Shown: in pieces, positions 49,107-61,662 of the stretch
Layout of the letters: every line of letters begins with the position of its first letter
Position numbering within the stretch: the first letter of the stretch is position 1
From: Brassica napus
Taxonomy: Eukaryota; Streptophyta; Magnoliopsida; Brassicales; Brassicaceae
Direction of reading: 5' to 3'
NCBI RefSeq assembly: GCF_020379485.1
Contig: NC_063435.1
Span: 2,728,001-2,792,000 of the forward strand
Length of the DNA stretch: 64,000 bases
Position numbers and translations under genes: made by a program
The notes under the pieces: model-generated
What the model was told of the DNA's origin: nothing
The model's database searches: none
Seen by the model: only the letters and a program-made list of their open reading frames with translations

Positions 49107-51937
49107 GATCAAATCCTAAAATGGACCACAAGGGGTAAAAAAATCTAAAATGACCCACTCATAATTTCTATTTATTTTCAGTTAAAATTTAAATATTAAA
49201 CAAAAGTAAATAACTGAAAAACCAGAAGAAATTAACTTATTTACAACCCGTGCCACTATTATCCTACCCAAAATCCGACCGATTTTCTGACCCAGAATCC
49301 GACCCATTTGTAACCCTACATCCCCAAATCAAAACACAATCTCCTTCACCTCCCACAATCCAATTTTGTTGTTCTTGTTTTTAACCCAGAATATATTATT
49401 GTTTTCTTGTTCTTATCCCAAATCGATCGACCTATTATCATCCTTAATCGATTTACTCTTATCTGAATCGAATTTCATCTTCGTTGTAAAAAATTCGCGT
49501 CAAAGAAGAACAAAGAGTATTAATAGTATAACTAGTACAACTCAAACTAGTACAACTAGTACAACTCAAACCAGTACATCTAGTATAACTAGAGTGAGTA
49601 TAACCACTATGACTAGTACAACTAGAACGCATATAACTAGTATAACTTTGCAATTAGTATAGTGATATTTGGTTTTTGTTTTCAGCTTATTAATAATGTT
49701 ATAGAAGATGATGATGCAGAACCAATGAAAAATTGGTACAATCCTCCCACCTATATGTGTTAAAATATCTTAATAGTTTGTTTTCTATAATATTTAATTT
49801 TGATAATGAATTTGTTTTACTAGTTGTACTATTTAGGAAAAAAATCATCTTCATTCTTTTTGCTCTCGAAGCCGAAGAAGGTAGTTGCAAAGCCAGAAAA
49901 ATTATATTAGGTTAAGATGTGTTTTGTAATAGCCTATAATACAGCTAGAAGGAGTATAACATGTATATTAGTAAAACTGAAACGCGTATAACCAGTACAA
50001 CTCTTCAACTAATATGGTTATATTTTGTTTTAAAAGAGTATAATGCAAAGATGATGTAGAAGATTTAAAAGAGTATAATGCAAAGATGATGTAGAAGCCC
50101 TCACGGGTTTGAAAATGATGGATAAGCTTCATGTTTGGTGTTTGTACTATGACAATAGTGTGGGAACCGAAATTTCCACCGGTGGCGTCTGCACTCGCCG
50201 TTGATTTTACCGGAGAAGACGCAATCGCCTTCTTCGTCGCTGTGATAGAGAGAGGCGGAGAGATTGTTTTATTTTTTATTAGGGTTACGGGAATTAGGGG
50301 TACAATTTTCCCTTTAGATTGTTTTTTTTTATTCTTTCCCCATTTAAACAAACTGATTTCCATTTTTTTTAAATACAATTAATCATTTATAATGGGATTA
50401 GTTTAAGGTTAATTTTGGTATTATGAAGAAAATTATACTATAGGGACAACTTTAGATTGAATTTATACCATAGGGACAACCATTCTATTTTTTTATTCTG
50501 TTTTGGCAATTTTCCCAATAAAATTTCTATAATTAAGAAGTTGAACCAGTAGTACCAATATTACATGTCTAGTATATGAATATATTTTTAATTATATGAG
50601 TTGTACTAGTAGTAAACGTTTAATATATAATGAAAAGTTATTAAAAAATAACTAGTAAATAATATTAAGTCAAATATATTGCAAGAAAATATATTAATGA
50701 AAATAATACAGAAAATTATTTTTACTTTTAAAAAAAGATATCAAATATATTCATAGCATAATTTTAATCTATAATTACATATTTAAATGGGATGATATAT
50801 TTAAGTTACAACATGATGCATATTTAAAATAATACTAAATAAAATAACAAGTAGTTGTACCAGTTTTCTAGTTGTACCGACTGTATATAGTTGTACTAGT
50901 TTTTGAGTTGTACCAGTTTGTGCATAGTTGTATTTTGGCAGTGAAATCATAAAATATTAGTTGTACCACATAATAAATACATTTACCTCAGTTGTACCAC
51001 TTATTTATGTTTACATGTCTTTGCCCGGTTACAATGAAATCATCAATTTTGTAAAACGACATTTCATGTATGTTTTCCAAAACTTATGTGGACAAACAAG
51101 TTAACAAACATTAAAAGTATAAGGTAGATCATGTAAACTTATGGAATTGTGTAATAATTTTTATATTTTTTTCTAAAACTTCAATTTAAATTAAAAGAAA
51201 CTTTATGAGTACATACCAACTGGGATATATGATTGTTTTTCTCATATGAAATACCAAATTGGTTTTGTTAATTTCTGAAACGTCGAAGTTGTACTAGTTA
51301 TACCAGTAATACTAGTCTAATATATAATAAAAATTATATATATATATACATATATATATATATTGGTTATATGTCTAGTTATAAGGGTTGTACCAATATT
51401 TTCACATCATAGCTTTGTAAAATATGTTTGATGTTTGATTATCATAAAAATATGGCTAATATAGTTAATAACCTTAAAAGTATAAATATATAATATAAAA
51501 TTAAGTGTGTAATACAATAATATAACAAAAAATTGAAAAATCTTAAACGAATTAGAAGACATTTTTGTCATCATATACCAATTAGAATATTTATTTGTTA
51601 ATTTCATGTGTAAATTATAATATTTTTATACTAATTATATAATTTTTTAAAATGTTTAGTTGTACGAATTATACTAGTTTTACCAACTCGAATGAGAGAA
51701 TGAGATAAGAAAGATTGTGTGGATGTGAGTGGCTGAGATTAAAAAAAGAGAATGAGGGAGAATGAGACGTGTTAAATTGTATGGCCAAGATTAAAACGTA
51801 GATGTTATGATCCAATGGCCCATATTACTCTTTCATTAATGGCAAAATCGTCATTTCTCTTTAATTGGTCCATGTTAGATTTTTTTTGGATGTTGTAGAC
51901 TTTTTTTGACCATTTGGTCCATAAGAGATTTTTGTCC
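49107..51937. mobile_element. Non-autonomous Mutator-like element (2831 bp)
   Basis: CTTTATATG is present at 49098-49106 and again at 51938-51946, a perfect 9-bp target duplication as made by Mutator-like transposases. The ends are inverted and similar: GGATCAAATCCTAAAATGGA on the left, and GGACAAAAATCTCTTATGGA as the complement of the right; similarity continues about 50 bases with AAAAAAATCTA blocks. The interior is AT-rich with many ACTAGTACAACTAGTA-like words on one side (49530-49660) and TTGTACTAGT/TTGTACCAGT on the other (50550-51330). No transposase. A similar GGGACAA end-like motif at about 50440-50480 hints at a nested or rearranged copy. Confidence 0.8.
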
Positions 51938-52139
51938 CTTTATATGGGCCGTTATGTTATATGGCCTTAATATGATTGAATTAGCGACAAGCCCACAAGG
52001 GAAGTAGTTGAGTCATTACTTGACTCGTCCGGGTCATCAAACTTCCAAAACTCGCTCACCTCTACAGAAACATCAATTAAAACCCTGGGAAAAACCTCCC
52101 TCCTCCCTCTTCTTTACCATATAAACCGGAAGACACGAA

Positions 52140-54706
52140 ATGTTCGCCGTTTCACCGTCGTACTTCTCGCCGGCAACAATCTCTCCGGTGAGTTCATATG
52201 CTTCTTCTCCAGGTTCCATTTCTTTCCCGAGATTCTTATTATTCCCTTATTTTAACGAATAAAGTTCTCTCTGTCCTGTAGAGCCGTAGCGGTCAGGGGA
52301 AGAAACCTCAATTGCCTAGGAAGCTCTTGGTGGTGAGGGCAGGAGGTAAGAGGATACTGTACGGTAAAGATAGCAGAGAGGCTCTACAAGCCGGAATCGA
52401 TAAACTAGCTGATGCTGTCTCCGTCACCTTAGGCCCTAGAGGTAAGACACGATTCTTACCCTCTAAGAATATAGCAAATAGAGAAAATCGAGGTTTGGGA
52501 TTTGAAATTCTCTTCCTGAAATTGGTTAAACCGGAATTTTGAATTGGTTTAAGTTGAATTTGAATTGGATTATGAGCTAACCACGCCTGCTTAGAGACGT
52601 CTTAAGTGATAACGAAATGATTTTTTTTTTTTGGAGCGCAGGGCGTAATGTAGTGTTGGCTGAATCAGATACAATCAAAGTTATTAACGATGGTGTCACC
52701 ATTGCTAAAGCTATTGAGCTATCTGACACTATCGAAAACGCTGGAGCTACACTTATCCAAGAGGTTGTTCATTCATGGTGGCTCAAAATGATTACCTTCT
52801 CCTTGTTAGTTGGGAAGATAAATGAGAATGATTACACTAAGACTGGTTAGCTCTATGTTTTTTGTAGGTTGCGATTAAAATGAACGAATCAGCAGGTGAT
52901 GGGACGACTACTGCAATCATTTTGGCTAGAGAGATGATCAAAGCTGGTTCTTTGGCTATTGCTTTTGGAGCTAACGCTGTTTCCGTGAAGAACGGAATGA
53001 ACAAGACTGTTAAGGAGTTGGTCAGGGTGTTGCAGATGAAAAGTTTTCCTGTTAAAGGGAAGAGTGATGTTAAAGGTTACTTACTTACTACTTATTACCA
53101 TAACTATGCTTTTTTATCAACCTCTTGTCTTAGTTTGATGTAAAATTCAAGAGATATTCTTGTGTGTTTTGTAGCCGTGGCTTCAATCTCTGCTGGTAAC
53201 GATGAGTTTGTGGGGAACTTGATTGCTGAAACTGTGGAGAAGATTGGACCTGATGGCGTCATCTCCATTGAAACATCTTCCACTTCAGAAACATCTGTTA
53301 TAGTCGAGGAAGGCATGAAGGTTAGTTTTAAAAGCTTCACAATGACAACAAAACATTGAGTTTCTGCGATTAATGAGGAATGTTTTCTTTTGTACAGTTT
53401 GACAAGGGCTACATGTCGCCTCATTTCATCACAAACCAAGAGAAGTCTACTGTGGAATTCGATAAAGCTAAAATCCTTGTTACGGATCAGAAAATCACTT
53501 CAGCCAAAGAACTAGTTCCTTTACTGGAGAAGACTTCGCAACTGAGTGTTCCGCTTCTTATAATAGCAGAAGATATCTCGGCTGAAGTGCTCGAGATACT
53601 TGTGGTGAATAAGAAGCAAGGTTTGATCAATGTCGCTGTTGTTAAATGTCCTGGAATGTTGGATGGGAAAAAGGCTTTGCTACAAGACATTGCACTCATG
53701 ACAGGTTTATTTTCTCACACTCATTTGTACTTTCAGTGTTCAGATTCTAACATGAGAAATGATGTAAAACAGGAGCTGATTATCTTGCCGGAGATTTAGG
53801 CATGAGTCTAATGGGCGCAACTTCAGATCAGCTAGGCGTTGCTAGGAAAGTAACAATCACAGCTAACTCAACAACTATAGTGGCAGACCCTTCAACTAAA
53901 CCTGAGATTCAGGCGAGAATAGCTCAGATGAAGAAGGATCTAGCTGAGACAGATAATTCATATATGACAGGAAAAATCGCAGAGAGAATAGCTAAGCTCT
54001 CCGGAGGCGTGGCTGTAATAAAGGTCCGGTTTTACAATAACCCTTCTTTGCTTATAATATGCAGACACAACGTGATTTTTCATTTTTTTAGTCCTCTTTA
54101 AAAGCATCAGCTTAACCTGGTGTTGATTCAGGTGGGAGGTCACACTGAGACAGAACTTGAGGACAGGAAACTTAGAATAGAAGACGCGAAGAACGCAACG
54201 TTTGCAGCCATGAGAGAAGGTATAGTACCAGGTGGTGGTGCGACGTATATCCATCTTTTAGACGAGATCCCGAGAATCAAGAAGAATCTAATGGAAGATT
54301 TATACGAACAAATAGGTGCAGATATAGTAGCAACGGTATGAAACTTTTTTTTTTTTTAACCTTCCTGAAAGACCCTTTCAGAAGTTATAATCACTCTGTG
54401 TGTGTGTTTTTTCAGGCGCTCACGGCACCTGCAATGGTCATAGCAACCAATGCTGGTGTTGATGGATCAGTTGTGGTGGAGAAAACGAGAGAACTCGAAT
54501 GGAGAAGCGGTTACAACGCAATGTCTGGGAGATATGAGGATCTTATTAACGCTGGAATTGCAGATCCTTGCAAGGTTTCAAGATTCGCTCTTCAAAACGC
54601 GGTTTCTGTTGCCGGCATTGTTCTCACTACTCAAGCAGTGCTAGTGGAGAAGATCAAGCAGCCTAAACCTGCAGTTCCTGAAGTTCCTGGCATACCCACT
54701 TCATAA
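52140..54706 (+). CDS. CPN60A2: Plastid chaperonin Cpn60 alpha 2
   Basis: Nine exons: 52140-52187, 52282-52441, 52642-52763, 52868-53075, 53175-53320, 53398-53704, 53773-54023, 54132-54335 and 54416-54706. Phases join, giving 578 residues (Arabidopsis At5g18820 is about 575). It starts [16 protein letters not shown], a plastid transit peptide. Group I chaperonin signatures are [42 protein letters not shown] (nucleotide pocket) and [15 protein letters not shown]. Cpn60 forms the chloroplast folding barrel; alpha 2 is needed for embryo and endosperm development. Exon 7 ends at an unusual donor, GTCCGG, which should be confirmed. No lesion seen. Confidence 0.95.
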
Positions 54707-56510
54707 CCAAGCAGAAAAAAACAAACGCTTTCAGCAGATTTTGTCTGAATCCAAACCTTTGCTCACAAAATGGTGTTTGGTTTTGTCGTCATTAGTAAAG
54801 TAGTACGTGCACAGGGTGAAAGAAAAAAAGATTATTGTAATCATTGTTGCTTTTAGTCTAAGCCAAGTTTATTGTTAGCCTCAGTTATCGCACAAAGCAA
54901 CAAGAGATGTGCCTTGTAACGCAAGATTCAGACGTTGTAATCACTAGTTACTATAATATACAGTTTTTTTTTTTTAATCTGTTTATCAGCCTGATATCAT
55001 TCGATTATATAATTTTGAATTTCTGAAACTAACTATTAATTAGACTCTCAACACAAGGTCTTATCATGTGACTGGTTTATATCCAAGTTAATTTAATAAA
55101 AGATGTCACTAATGTCCTCAAAATAAGAGAAATATGTCTTTTATATATGAGTCCATCTTAGCTTAATGTGCTATTGTCATGTTGGATCTTAGAATTTCTT
55201 GGTTGTAGTAATGTATTTGTTCTAAGTTGCCCCGATGTGGGTTTTAACTGCATGTTGTTTGGGCTCTTAGTATCTCATTGGGATAAATAAAAAATATTAT
55301 TGACGGAAAAAAAAATATGAGTCCATCTGATGTCAAAAAATAAATAAATATATGAGTCCATCTTTGTAGAATCTATCAAACCATAGTGACCTTTGAGTTT
55401 TGAAAATAACTTAAAAAATATATTGATGGATTATCGTTGCACACGTCAAGCATAAGGTAAGCAAGATTTGTCTCAAAAGGAAAGATTTCAAAAGCATTTG
55501 CTTTGCATCATCGAATGTTACAGAGAGAGTGGCCCTTAATGTTTTCATCGGTTTCATTCAGGTGGTTTAAATGTTCATGATGTCGTCATTTTCTCTTGGG
55601 CCCGGACTGGCCCTATCAAGAACTGGGCTACTCTCTCAATTTTCAGCACATATTCTCGTACCACAGCCACCCAATCACTAGACATGTATTATTGCTATAC
55701 AGTAGTTATCACATGGTAAGTGGAGGCACGTGTCGACATTCCTATGGTGTTTGACTTGGAACCAAGCCAAGTTCTACCATTATTCTTGGAGAAGAAAGAA
55801 AAAAAGAGAGAGCTCACGTCCCAAATAACACTGCTCTGACGTCGTTTTCGATAACGACTGATGAACCATCGGTTTCCTCAAACTCGCGTAGCTTGCACTC
55901 GACTTCTCTCTTTAAGTTTTTTAAACTAATGTAACGCGTGCTTGTCACGCCCCAACATTCCTACCCGGCTCACACAATCCTTACCCTCCTCAATCAAGTT
56001 TATAAAACCTTTTAAACTTGTTTTCACTAATCTTATTTTAACTTATTTTAATTAATATAATTATTTTGTTTTCAACATGTTTTTGCATTTGGTTTGGAAC
56101 ACAACTACAACGATTTACTAATTTGTATGAAAACGGTATTGTTCAATTTTGACAAAAAAAAATAATGATATATGGTTTTGTGTCACTAATGATCCATACC
56201 CTTTCTAAATTAGTACCATTGAAATCAGACAACTAAATAATAAACTAAAAGTTACCCTATCTTACCCTATATACCTTCAAAATTACATATCTTACCCATT
56301 GTGATTTTTTTGGACACAAAAATATATTTTAGCGAAATTGTGTCACTGAAAAAATGTGCTCTAATTGTGGGAGGGGGGGGGGGGCGATAATATAAAATCA
56401 GACATAGACAGAAAAAAATTTAACCTCATTTTAGCTTTTAAAAAGTGTAGGTTAAAGTTAATCACAGTCATATACTATTGTGTCACAAAGAATATGTCAA
56501 AAGAAGTTAA
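54707..56510. other. Spacer between Cpn60 alpha 2 and SPL7
   Basis: Holds the Cpn60 3' end and a small retroposon insertion (listed separately). A stretch of AC-rich, GC-richer DNA at about 55700-55990 contains CACGTG-like motifs. A G12 run lies at about 56371-56384. In Arabidopsis the SR-protein-like gene sits on the other side of Cpn60; no trace of an RRM gene is seen here. Confidence 0.5.
55159..55314 (+). mobile_element. Short retroposon insertion (LINE/SINE tail) with target duplication
   Basis: ATATGAGTCCATCT occurs at 55145-55158 and 55315-55328, bracketing about 156 bases that end in an A-run, as expected for target-primed retroposition of a truncated element. The same 14-mer occurs a third time at 55350-55363 after a short A-rich insert, suggesting a second event or a local duplication. 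Confidence 0.6.
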
Positions 56511-56860
56511 GCACCAAAAAAGGGGAATAATATGTGAATAAACTATTACAGCACGATTAAAACTAATCATGATTGTGTTTAATAGTTCAACAAGTTCATG
56601 TTCATAAAAAACTGTACACTAGTTTAGATAAATTATTTTATTTTGCCTTAGAAATTTTATTATTTTGCTTTATATTAAATAAAAAACTCAGTTTTTGTAA
56701 ATTATATCAAAATTTAAGCACCAGAAAAAGGAAAATAATATATGAATAAACTATTACAGCACGATTGAAACTAATCATGACTGTATAAATTCAACGAGTT
56801 CATGTTCATAAAAAATGTAGAGTAGTAGTTGAGATAATTTATTTTATTTTTGCCTTAGAA
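56511..56860. repeat. Tandem duplication just upstream of SPL7
   Basis: About 145 bases starting GCACCARAAAAAGG are present at 56511-56659 and again at 56718-56860. Shared words include AAACTATTACAGCACGATT, AACTAATCATGA and GTTCATGTTCATAAAAAA, ending TTTTGCCTTAGAAA. The second copy ends at the upstream in-frame ATG (56862) of the SPL7 frame, so the duplication lies in the leader or promoter. Confidence 0.75.
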
Positions 56861-56996
56861 AATGCCTTTCCCCAGATTTGAAGGACTAGTTTGCAATTTA
56901 ACCCAAAACCTTCAACCAAAATCACCAACTTCCTCAACAACCGATGGGTCCTTAAACGATTCGAAGACGAACGCATCATCAGATATACAATCTTCT

Positions 56997-59900
56997 ATGT
57001 CGCAACCGCCACCACCGCCGGAGATGGATATCCAACCGCCGGCATTGCTCGACGACGATCCTTCCTCCGCCACGTGGGATTGGGGAGATCTCCTTGACTT
57101 CGCCGCAGACGACGACCGTCTACTCTTCTCCCCCCTTCCTCCTCCGGCGATGATTACGACGCAATCTGAATCGTATCCTTCTCCGGATGAATCGGGCTCG
57201 GGCTCGGATCGGGTCAGGAAGCGTGACCCGAGGCTGCTCTGTTCCAATTTCGTGCAAGGGATGGTCCCGTGCTCGTGTCCGGAGCTCGATCAGAAGCTGG
57301 AGGAGGCTGAGCTGCCGAAGAGGAAGCGGGTTCGAGGCGGGTCGGGTGTGGTTAGGTGTCAGGTTCCGGGTTGTGAAGTGGATATAAGTGAGCTCAAAGG
57401 GTATCATAAAAGGCATAGGGTTTGTCTTGCGTGTGCTAACGCTAGCTCCGTGGTGCTTGAGGGAGTGGATAAGAGATACTGTCAACAGTGTGGAAAGTAA
57501 TGTTCTTTTATTGCTTTTTTTTTTCTAGGCTTTGAGATTTGATCCTATGGCTTAATAGATACATACAATAGAGTTGATTATCAACATGGAGTCTTCAGGA
57601 TCTTGATTGATTCCTGTTGTCTTGTCTGTTTGATTGGATTATGAATCTATCTTTATAGCATCTCCAACCAAAAAAAAACTGCAAAATGGAGTAGAAAATG
57701 CAGTCGTGAACAAACTGCATTTTCCACTCCATTTGTTTGTTTATGACTACATTTTCCACTCCATTTTGCAGTTTTTTTTTCAGTTTTTTTTGTAGTGGAG
57801 TTAGAGATGCTCTTAGTTAGTCCTAGTTCAAGTGATTGCTGGGACGAAACTAATATTACATGTGGTTTCTAGCCTGGGGGATTACGGGTTTCTACCCCTA
57901 ACCTCTTGGTATTCAAAAAAAGAAGATATTAGATAAAGGCTTAACAAAAAAGGTAATTAGATTTTTAGTGAAAGGTTAGAGAGAGATAGGAAGAGAAATA
58001 AGGAGAGATGGGTGTTTTTGGTTGGATAGTGGATTTGTGTTTTTTATTCATATTGGGGGCAATTTACCATTAGATAACTTGGGGAGAGGCAGTTGATCTG
58101 TTTGAATGATTCCACAGATTTCAGATATATCATTATCCAACTCTCTTTGTTTTGCACTAAGCTGAGCTGAACCGGTTCAGTAGTCAATATTATTAGCGGG
58201 GATTTTTATCACTTTTTTGGTGGTATCGATGCTGGTTCCATGCTTACAGTGAGTAAACCATATGTCAGGTTCCACGTGCTCCCGGACTTTGATGAGGGAA
58301 AACGAAGCTGTAGGAGAAAGCTAGAGCGTCACAATAACAGGCGAAAAAGGAAACCTGTAGATAAAGGAGGAGTTGCTTCTAAGCAACAGCAAGTGTTATC
58401 ACAGAATGATAACAGTGTAATTGATGTTGATGATGGCAAAGGTATACCTGAACAGCACAAATCATCTCATCATGTGGTTTCTTTGTTAATGCTTGAGTTC
58501 TCTTGGAATTTTAAGCTGAATCCTATTGAATATGTTATTAAACTTCAAGCAGATAATACATGCTCTAGTGATCAGAGAGTGGAACAAGAGGCTTCATTGA
58601 TTTCTGAAGATCGGAATATTCCCACTCAGGGTTCTGTACCCTTTCCTCATAGCATCAACGCAGACAACTTTGTCCCTGTTACAGGTTCGGGTGAAGCTCA
58701 ACCAGATGAAGGAATGAATGACACAAAGTTTGAACCTTCACCTTCTAGTGGTGACAACAAAAGTGCTTACTCAACTGTGGTGGGTTTCTCTTCAGCCATT
58801 CTTACATCAAAAACTTATATGTGCTTTATGAACTAACTTTTCTCCATTTCCTTGTAGTGCCCTACAGGACGGATCTCTTTTAAGCTCTACGACTGGAATC
58901 CAGCAGAGTTCCCACGGAGACTACGTCATCAAGTATACTCAAGAATTTTACATTACAGTTTAGTCTTCAGAGACTATGTTTACCCTTTTCGACATCTCAA
59001 AGAACTAATTTTCGTGTGATCAATTGAATTTGCAGATATTCCAATGGTTGGCGACCATGCCTGTTGAGCTGGAGGGCTATATCCGCCCAGGATGTACAAT
59101 TTTGACTGTCTTTATTGCAATGCCAGAGATTATGTGGGCGAAGGTACATACTATTATCTTTTACTTATCGTTTTCATGTTCTTGATGCCATAACACAACA
59201 TAAAAATCGTTTATTTTCACCTATTTTCTAAAGGTGCTCTAGTTTCTGTGCACATTTTTCCCTCTTAAGTACTATATACACATTAAAGTTCTTACGGGTT
59301 TTTGTGTCATGTCACTCTTTTGTTTCTGAAAAGTGTGCATTATCTGGAAGCTTGTGAATCCTCTCTTTGACTTTTCACCGTAATAAGCGTTTCCTTCCTT
59401 TGAGCAGTTGTCTAAAGATCCGGTGGCATATCTTGATGAATTTATTCTTAAACCTGGAAAGATGCTATTTGGAAGAGGCTCGATGACTGTATATTTGAAT
59501 AACATGATATTCCGTCTTTTGAAAGGCAAGATGATGTGCTTTACTTTTTTTCCTCTGTTTTTCTTATTCCCTATCATACTAAATACGCATAATCTTGTGA
59601 GTCAGACATTATTAGTGTAAGTTTATTCTTATATGTTTTGGTTTTGACAGGTGGAACAACTTTAAAAAGAGTTGATGTAAAATTAGAGTCACCGAAACTT
59701 CAGTTTGTGTATCCAACATGTTTTGAAGCTGGAAAACCAATGGAACTCATTGTTTGTGGACTTAACCTTGTGCAACCCAAATGCCGGTATGGGTATCAGC
59801 CCTTGTTTTGATCTATGCTTCGTGCTTCTCTGGCATGTTTTAGTCTGTCAGTTATTATATGATGGAACTATATTTCAAGAACTCATCATGTGTTGGTTAC

Positions 59901-61280
59901 GTTTCTTGGGCATGTGACCACTGCGATGACCTGGATAGGAAAGAATAACATGATAATGCTTACATTGCAGGTTTCTTGTGTCTTTTTCTGGGAAGTACTT
60001 ACCACATAACTATTCTGTTGTACCTGCACCGGACCAGGATGGGAAGCGTTCTTGTAGTAACAAGTTGTACAGGATAACTATTGTGAATTCTGACCCTAAT
60101 CTCTTTGGCCCTGCATTTGTCGAGGTATCCATTTGTTGAAAATATACCTTCTTACAAGTAGCTTTGCTTCTGAAAATAATATGGTCCTCCTCTAATCCTT
60201 TTGTAGGTTGAAAACGAATCTGGCCTATCGAATTTCATACCTCTAATAATTGGAGACAAAGCTATTTGTTCTGAAATGAAACTAATAGAGCAGAAGTTCA
60301 ATGCTACACTCTTTCCAGAGGAGCAAGACGTTACCGCATGCTATTGTTCTTTGACTTGCCGTTGCAGGGATTTCAAAGAGAGGCAAAGCACCTTTACTGG
60401 CCTCTTGTTAGATATTGCATGGTCAGTGAAGGTGCCCTCTGCAGAATGCACTGAACTAACCGTGAACCGATGTCAGATAAAACGATACAACCGAGTGTTG
60501 AATTATTTGAAACAAAGTAGTAACTCGCCCTCAATCTTAGGAAACATACTGCACAATCTGGAAACTTTGGTGAAGAAAATGGATCCAGGCAGTCTCATTC
60601 ACAGTAAATGTGACTGCGACGTGAGGCTTCTACATGAGAATATGAATCTAGCCAGAAAGCAGCAGAGCGATGAAGATTCAAAGGTGAATCCAGTTACATC
60701 AGCGTGCTGTTGTGAGAGCAGTTTTCATAAAGACAAACCATCAAGAACATTAAACTTCAATCAGGTATTCTCACTAACATCTTATTTCCCTTATTTGATA
60801 TAAACTGGACTTGGCACACAATCTTCACTTGTCTTACACATTTGGATTCTTGCTCCAGTACTGGTAGTTAGTTGTGTGCTTTGTGATATCCTTATGAAGA
60901 TACATTAATGGATTCTGCGCAAAATCTTACTCTTTTAAGTGGTTTTGCATACTAACATTCCCTCCCCTTTGTGTTTACAGGATCCGGAAGCAGGATTAGA
61001 TTGTAAGGAGAGGATACAAGCGGCTTCACCAGATACTGGCGTTAATGAAACGGATCCTCTTTTAAAGAAAGAGGTTGTCATGAACGTAAGTGACAAAGGA
61101 GACTGGCCGAGGAAGTCCTGTATACCAATACACTCTGCCCAAACAATCAGGTCCCGTCAAACTGCTTTCTTAATCACTACATTCGTTGTCTGCTTTGCGG
61201 TCTGTGCGGTTATCTACCATCCAAACAAGGTCACACAGTTTGCAGTGGCGATCCGAGCGAGATTGGCGCACAAACTTTGA
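56997..61280 (+). CDS. SPL7: SPL7, SBP-box transcription factor for copper homeostasis
   Basis: Ten exons: 56997-57496, 58269-58441, 58553-58779, 58858-58932, 59036-59143, 59408-59525, 59651-59786, 59971-60124, 60207-60764 and 60981-61280. This gives 782 residues (Arabidopsis about 801-818). The start MSQPPPPPEMDIQPP was chosen by likeness to Arabidopsis; an in-frame ATG at 56862 would add 45 residues. The SBP domain (about 120-195) has RCQVPGC, HKRHRVCLAC, YCQQCGKFH and the nuclear signal KRSCRRKLERHNNRRKRK. SPL7 binds GTAC motifs and activates copper-deficiency genes. The C-terminus has a hydrophobic segment (FLITTFVVCFAVCAVIY), a known membrane anchor in this protein. Intron 6 appears to use a GC donor (AAAG|GCAAGA). 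Intron 1 carries a MITE. Confidence 0.95.
57656..57812. mobile_element. MITE in SPL7 intron 1
   Basis: About 157 bases with inverted ends (TAGCATCTCCAAC on the left and the complement GAGCATCTCTAAC of the right) and TTA on both sides (57653-57655 and 57813-57815). The interior is itself an inverted repeat built on ACTGCAAAATGGAGTAGAAA and its complement, so the transcript would fold into a long hairpin. The class looks Tourist/Harbinger-like. Confidence 0.75.
57820..57925 (+). mobile_element. Possible retroposon tail in SPL7 intron 1
   Basis: A GC-richer stretch containing GTGGTTTCTAGCCTGGGGG and GGGTTTCTACCCC followed by CTTGGTATTC and an A-run. These words recur in crucifer non-LTR/SINE 3' ends as I remember them. 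No target duplication was identified, so this is tentative. Confidence 0.35.
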
Positions 61281-61662
61281 TACAAAGTTCAATGGCAGAG
61301 ACTCTCATATTAACCCCGTGAAAGTGTGTTCATCAAAGAAAGCTTGAAGGGAGCTGTTTTAAAAAAGCTTGTCTCAGCTTTCAACAGGGCTCAGCTACAG
61401 CTTCGCAGATCAGATGAGTTTTCCTTGCTCTTTCTCTGTGTTCATCTTCTTCCCAATTTCTTAATGACTGGTGGTGGTGCTTCAACTGTAATAACAAGAA
61501 ATGGTCTGCTCAGTGATCTTATTTTTCCTCATAGAATAGTGTTATATATAATGGGGTTTGCTTTAGCTGACTGTGTAATGTTTGTTTTTGGTCTAAAAAT
61601 GATTCTTGGACAAATAATAATCGTAATTTAGTCTTATATACATTTGTTCTGCTTCAAGATAT
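61281..61662. other. 3' flank of SPL7
   Basis: Probably the SPL7 3' untranslated region. The frame at 61326-61631 has no recognisable motif and looks spurious. Confidence 0.45.

Noticed and set aside
49366..49662. A Thr/Ser-rich 98-residue ORF as a secreted protein
   Set aside because: The repeats come from ACTAGTACA words of the Mutator-like element and read similarly in several frames.
61326..61631. A 101-residue plus ORF after SPL7
   Set aside because: Lies in the probable SPL7 3' untranslated region; no conserved motif.
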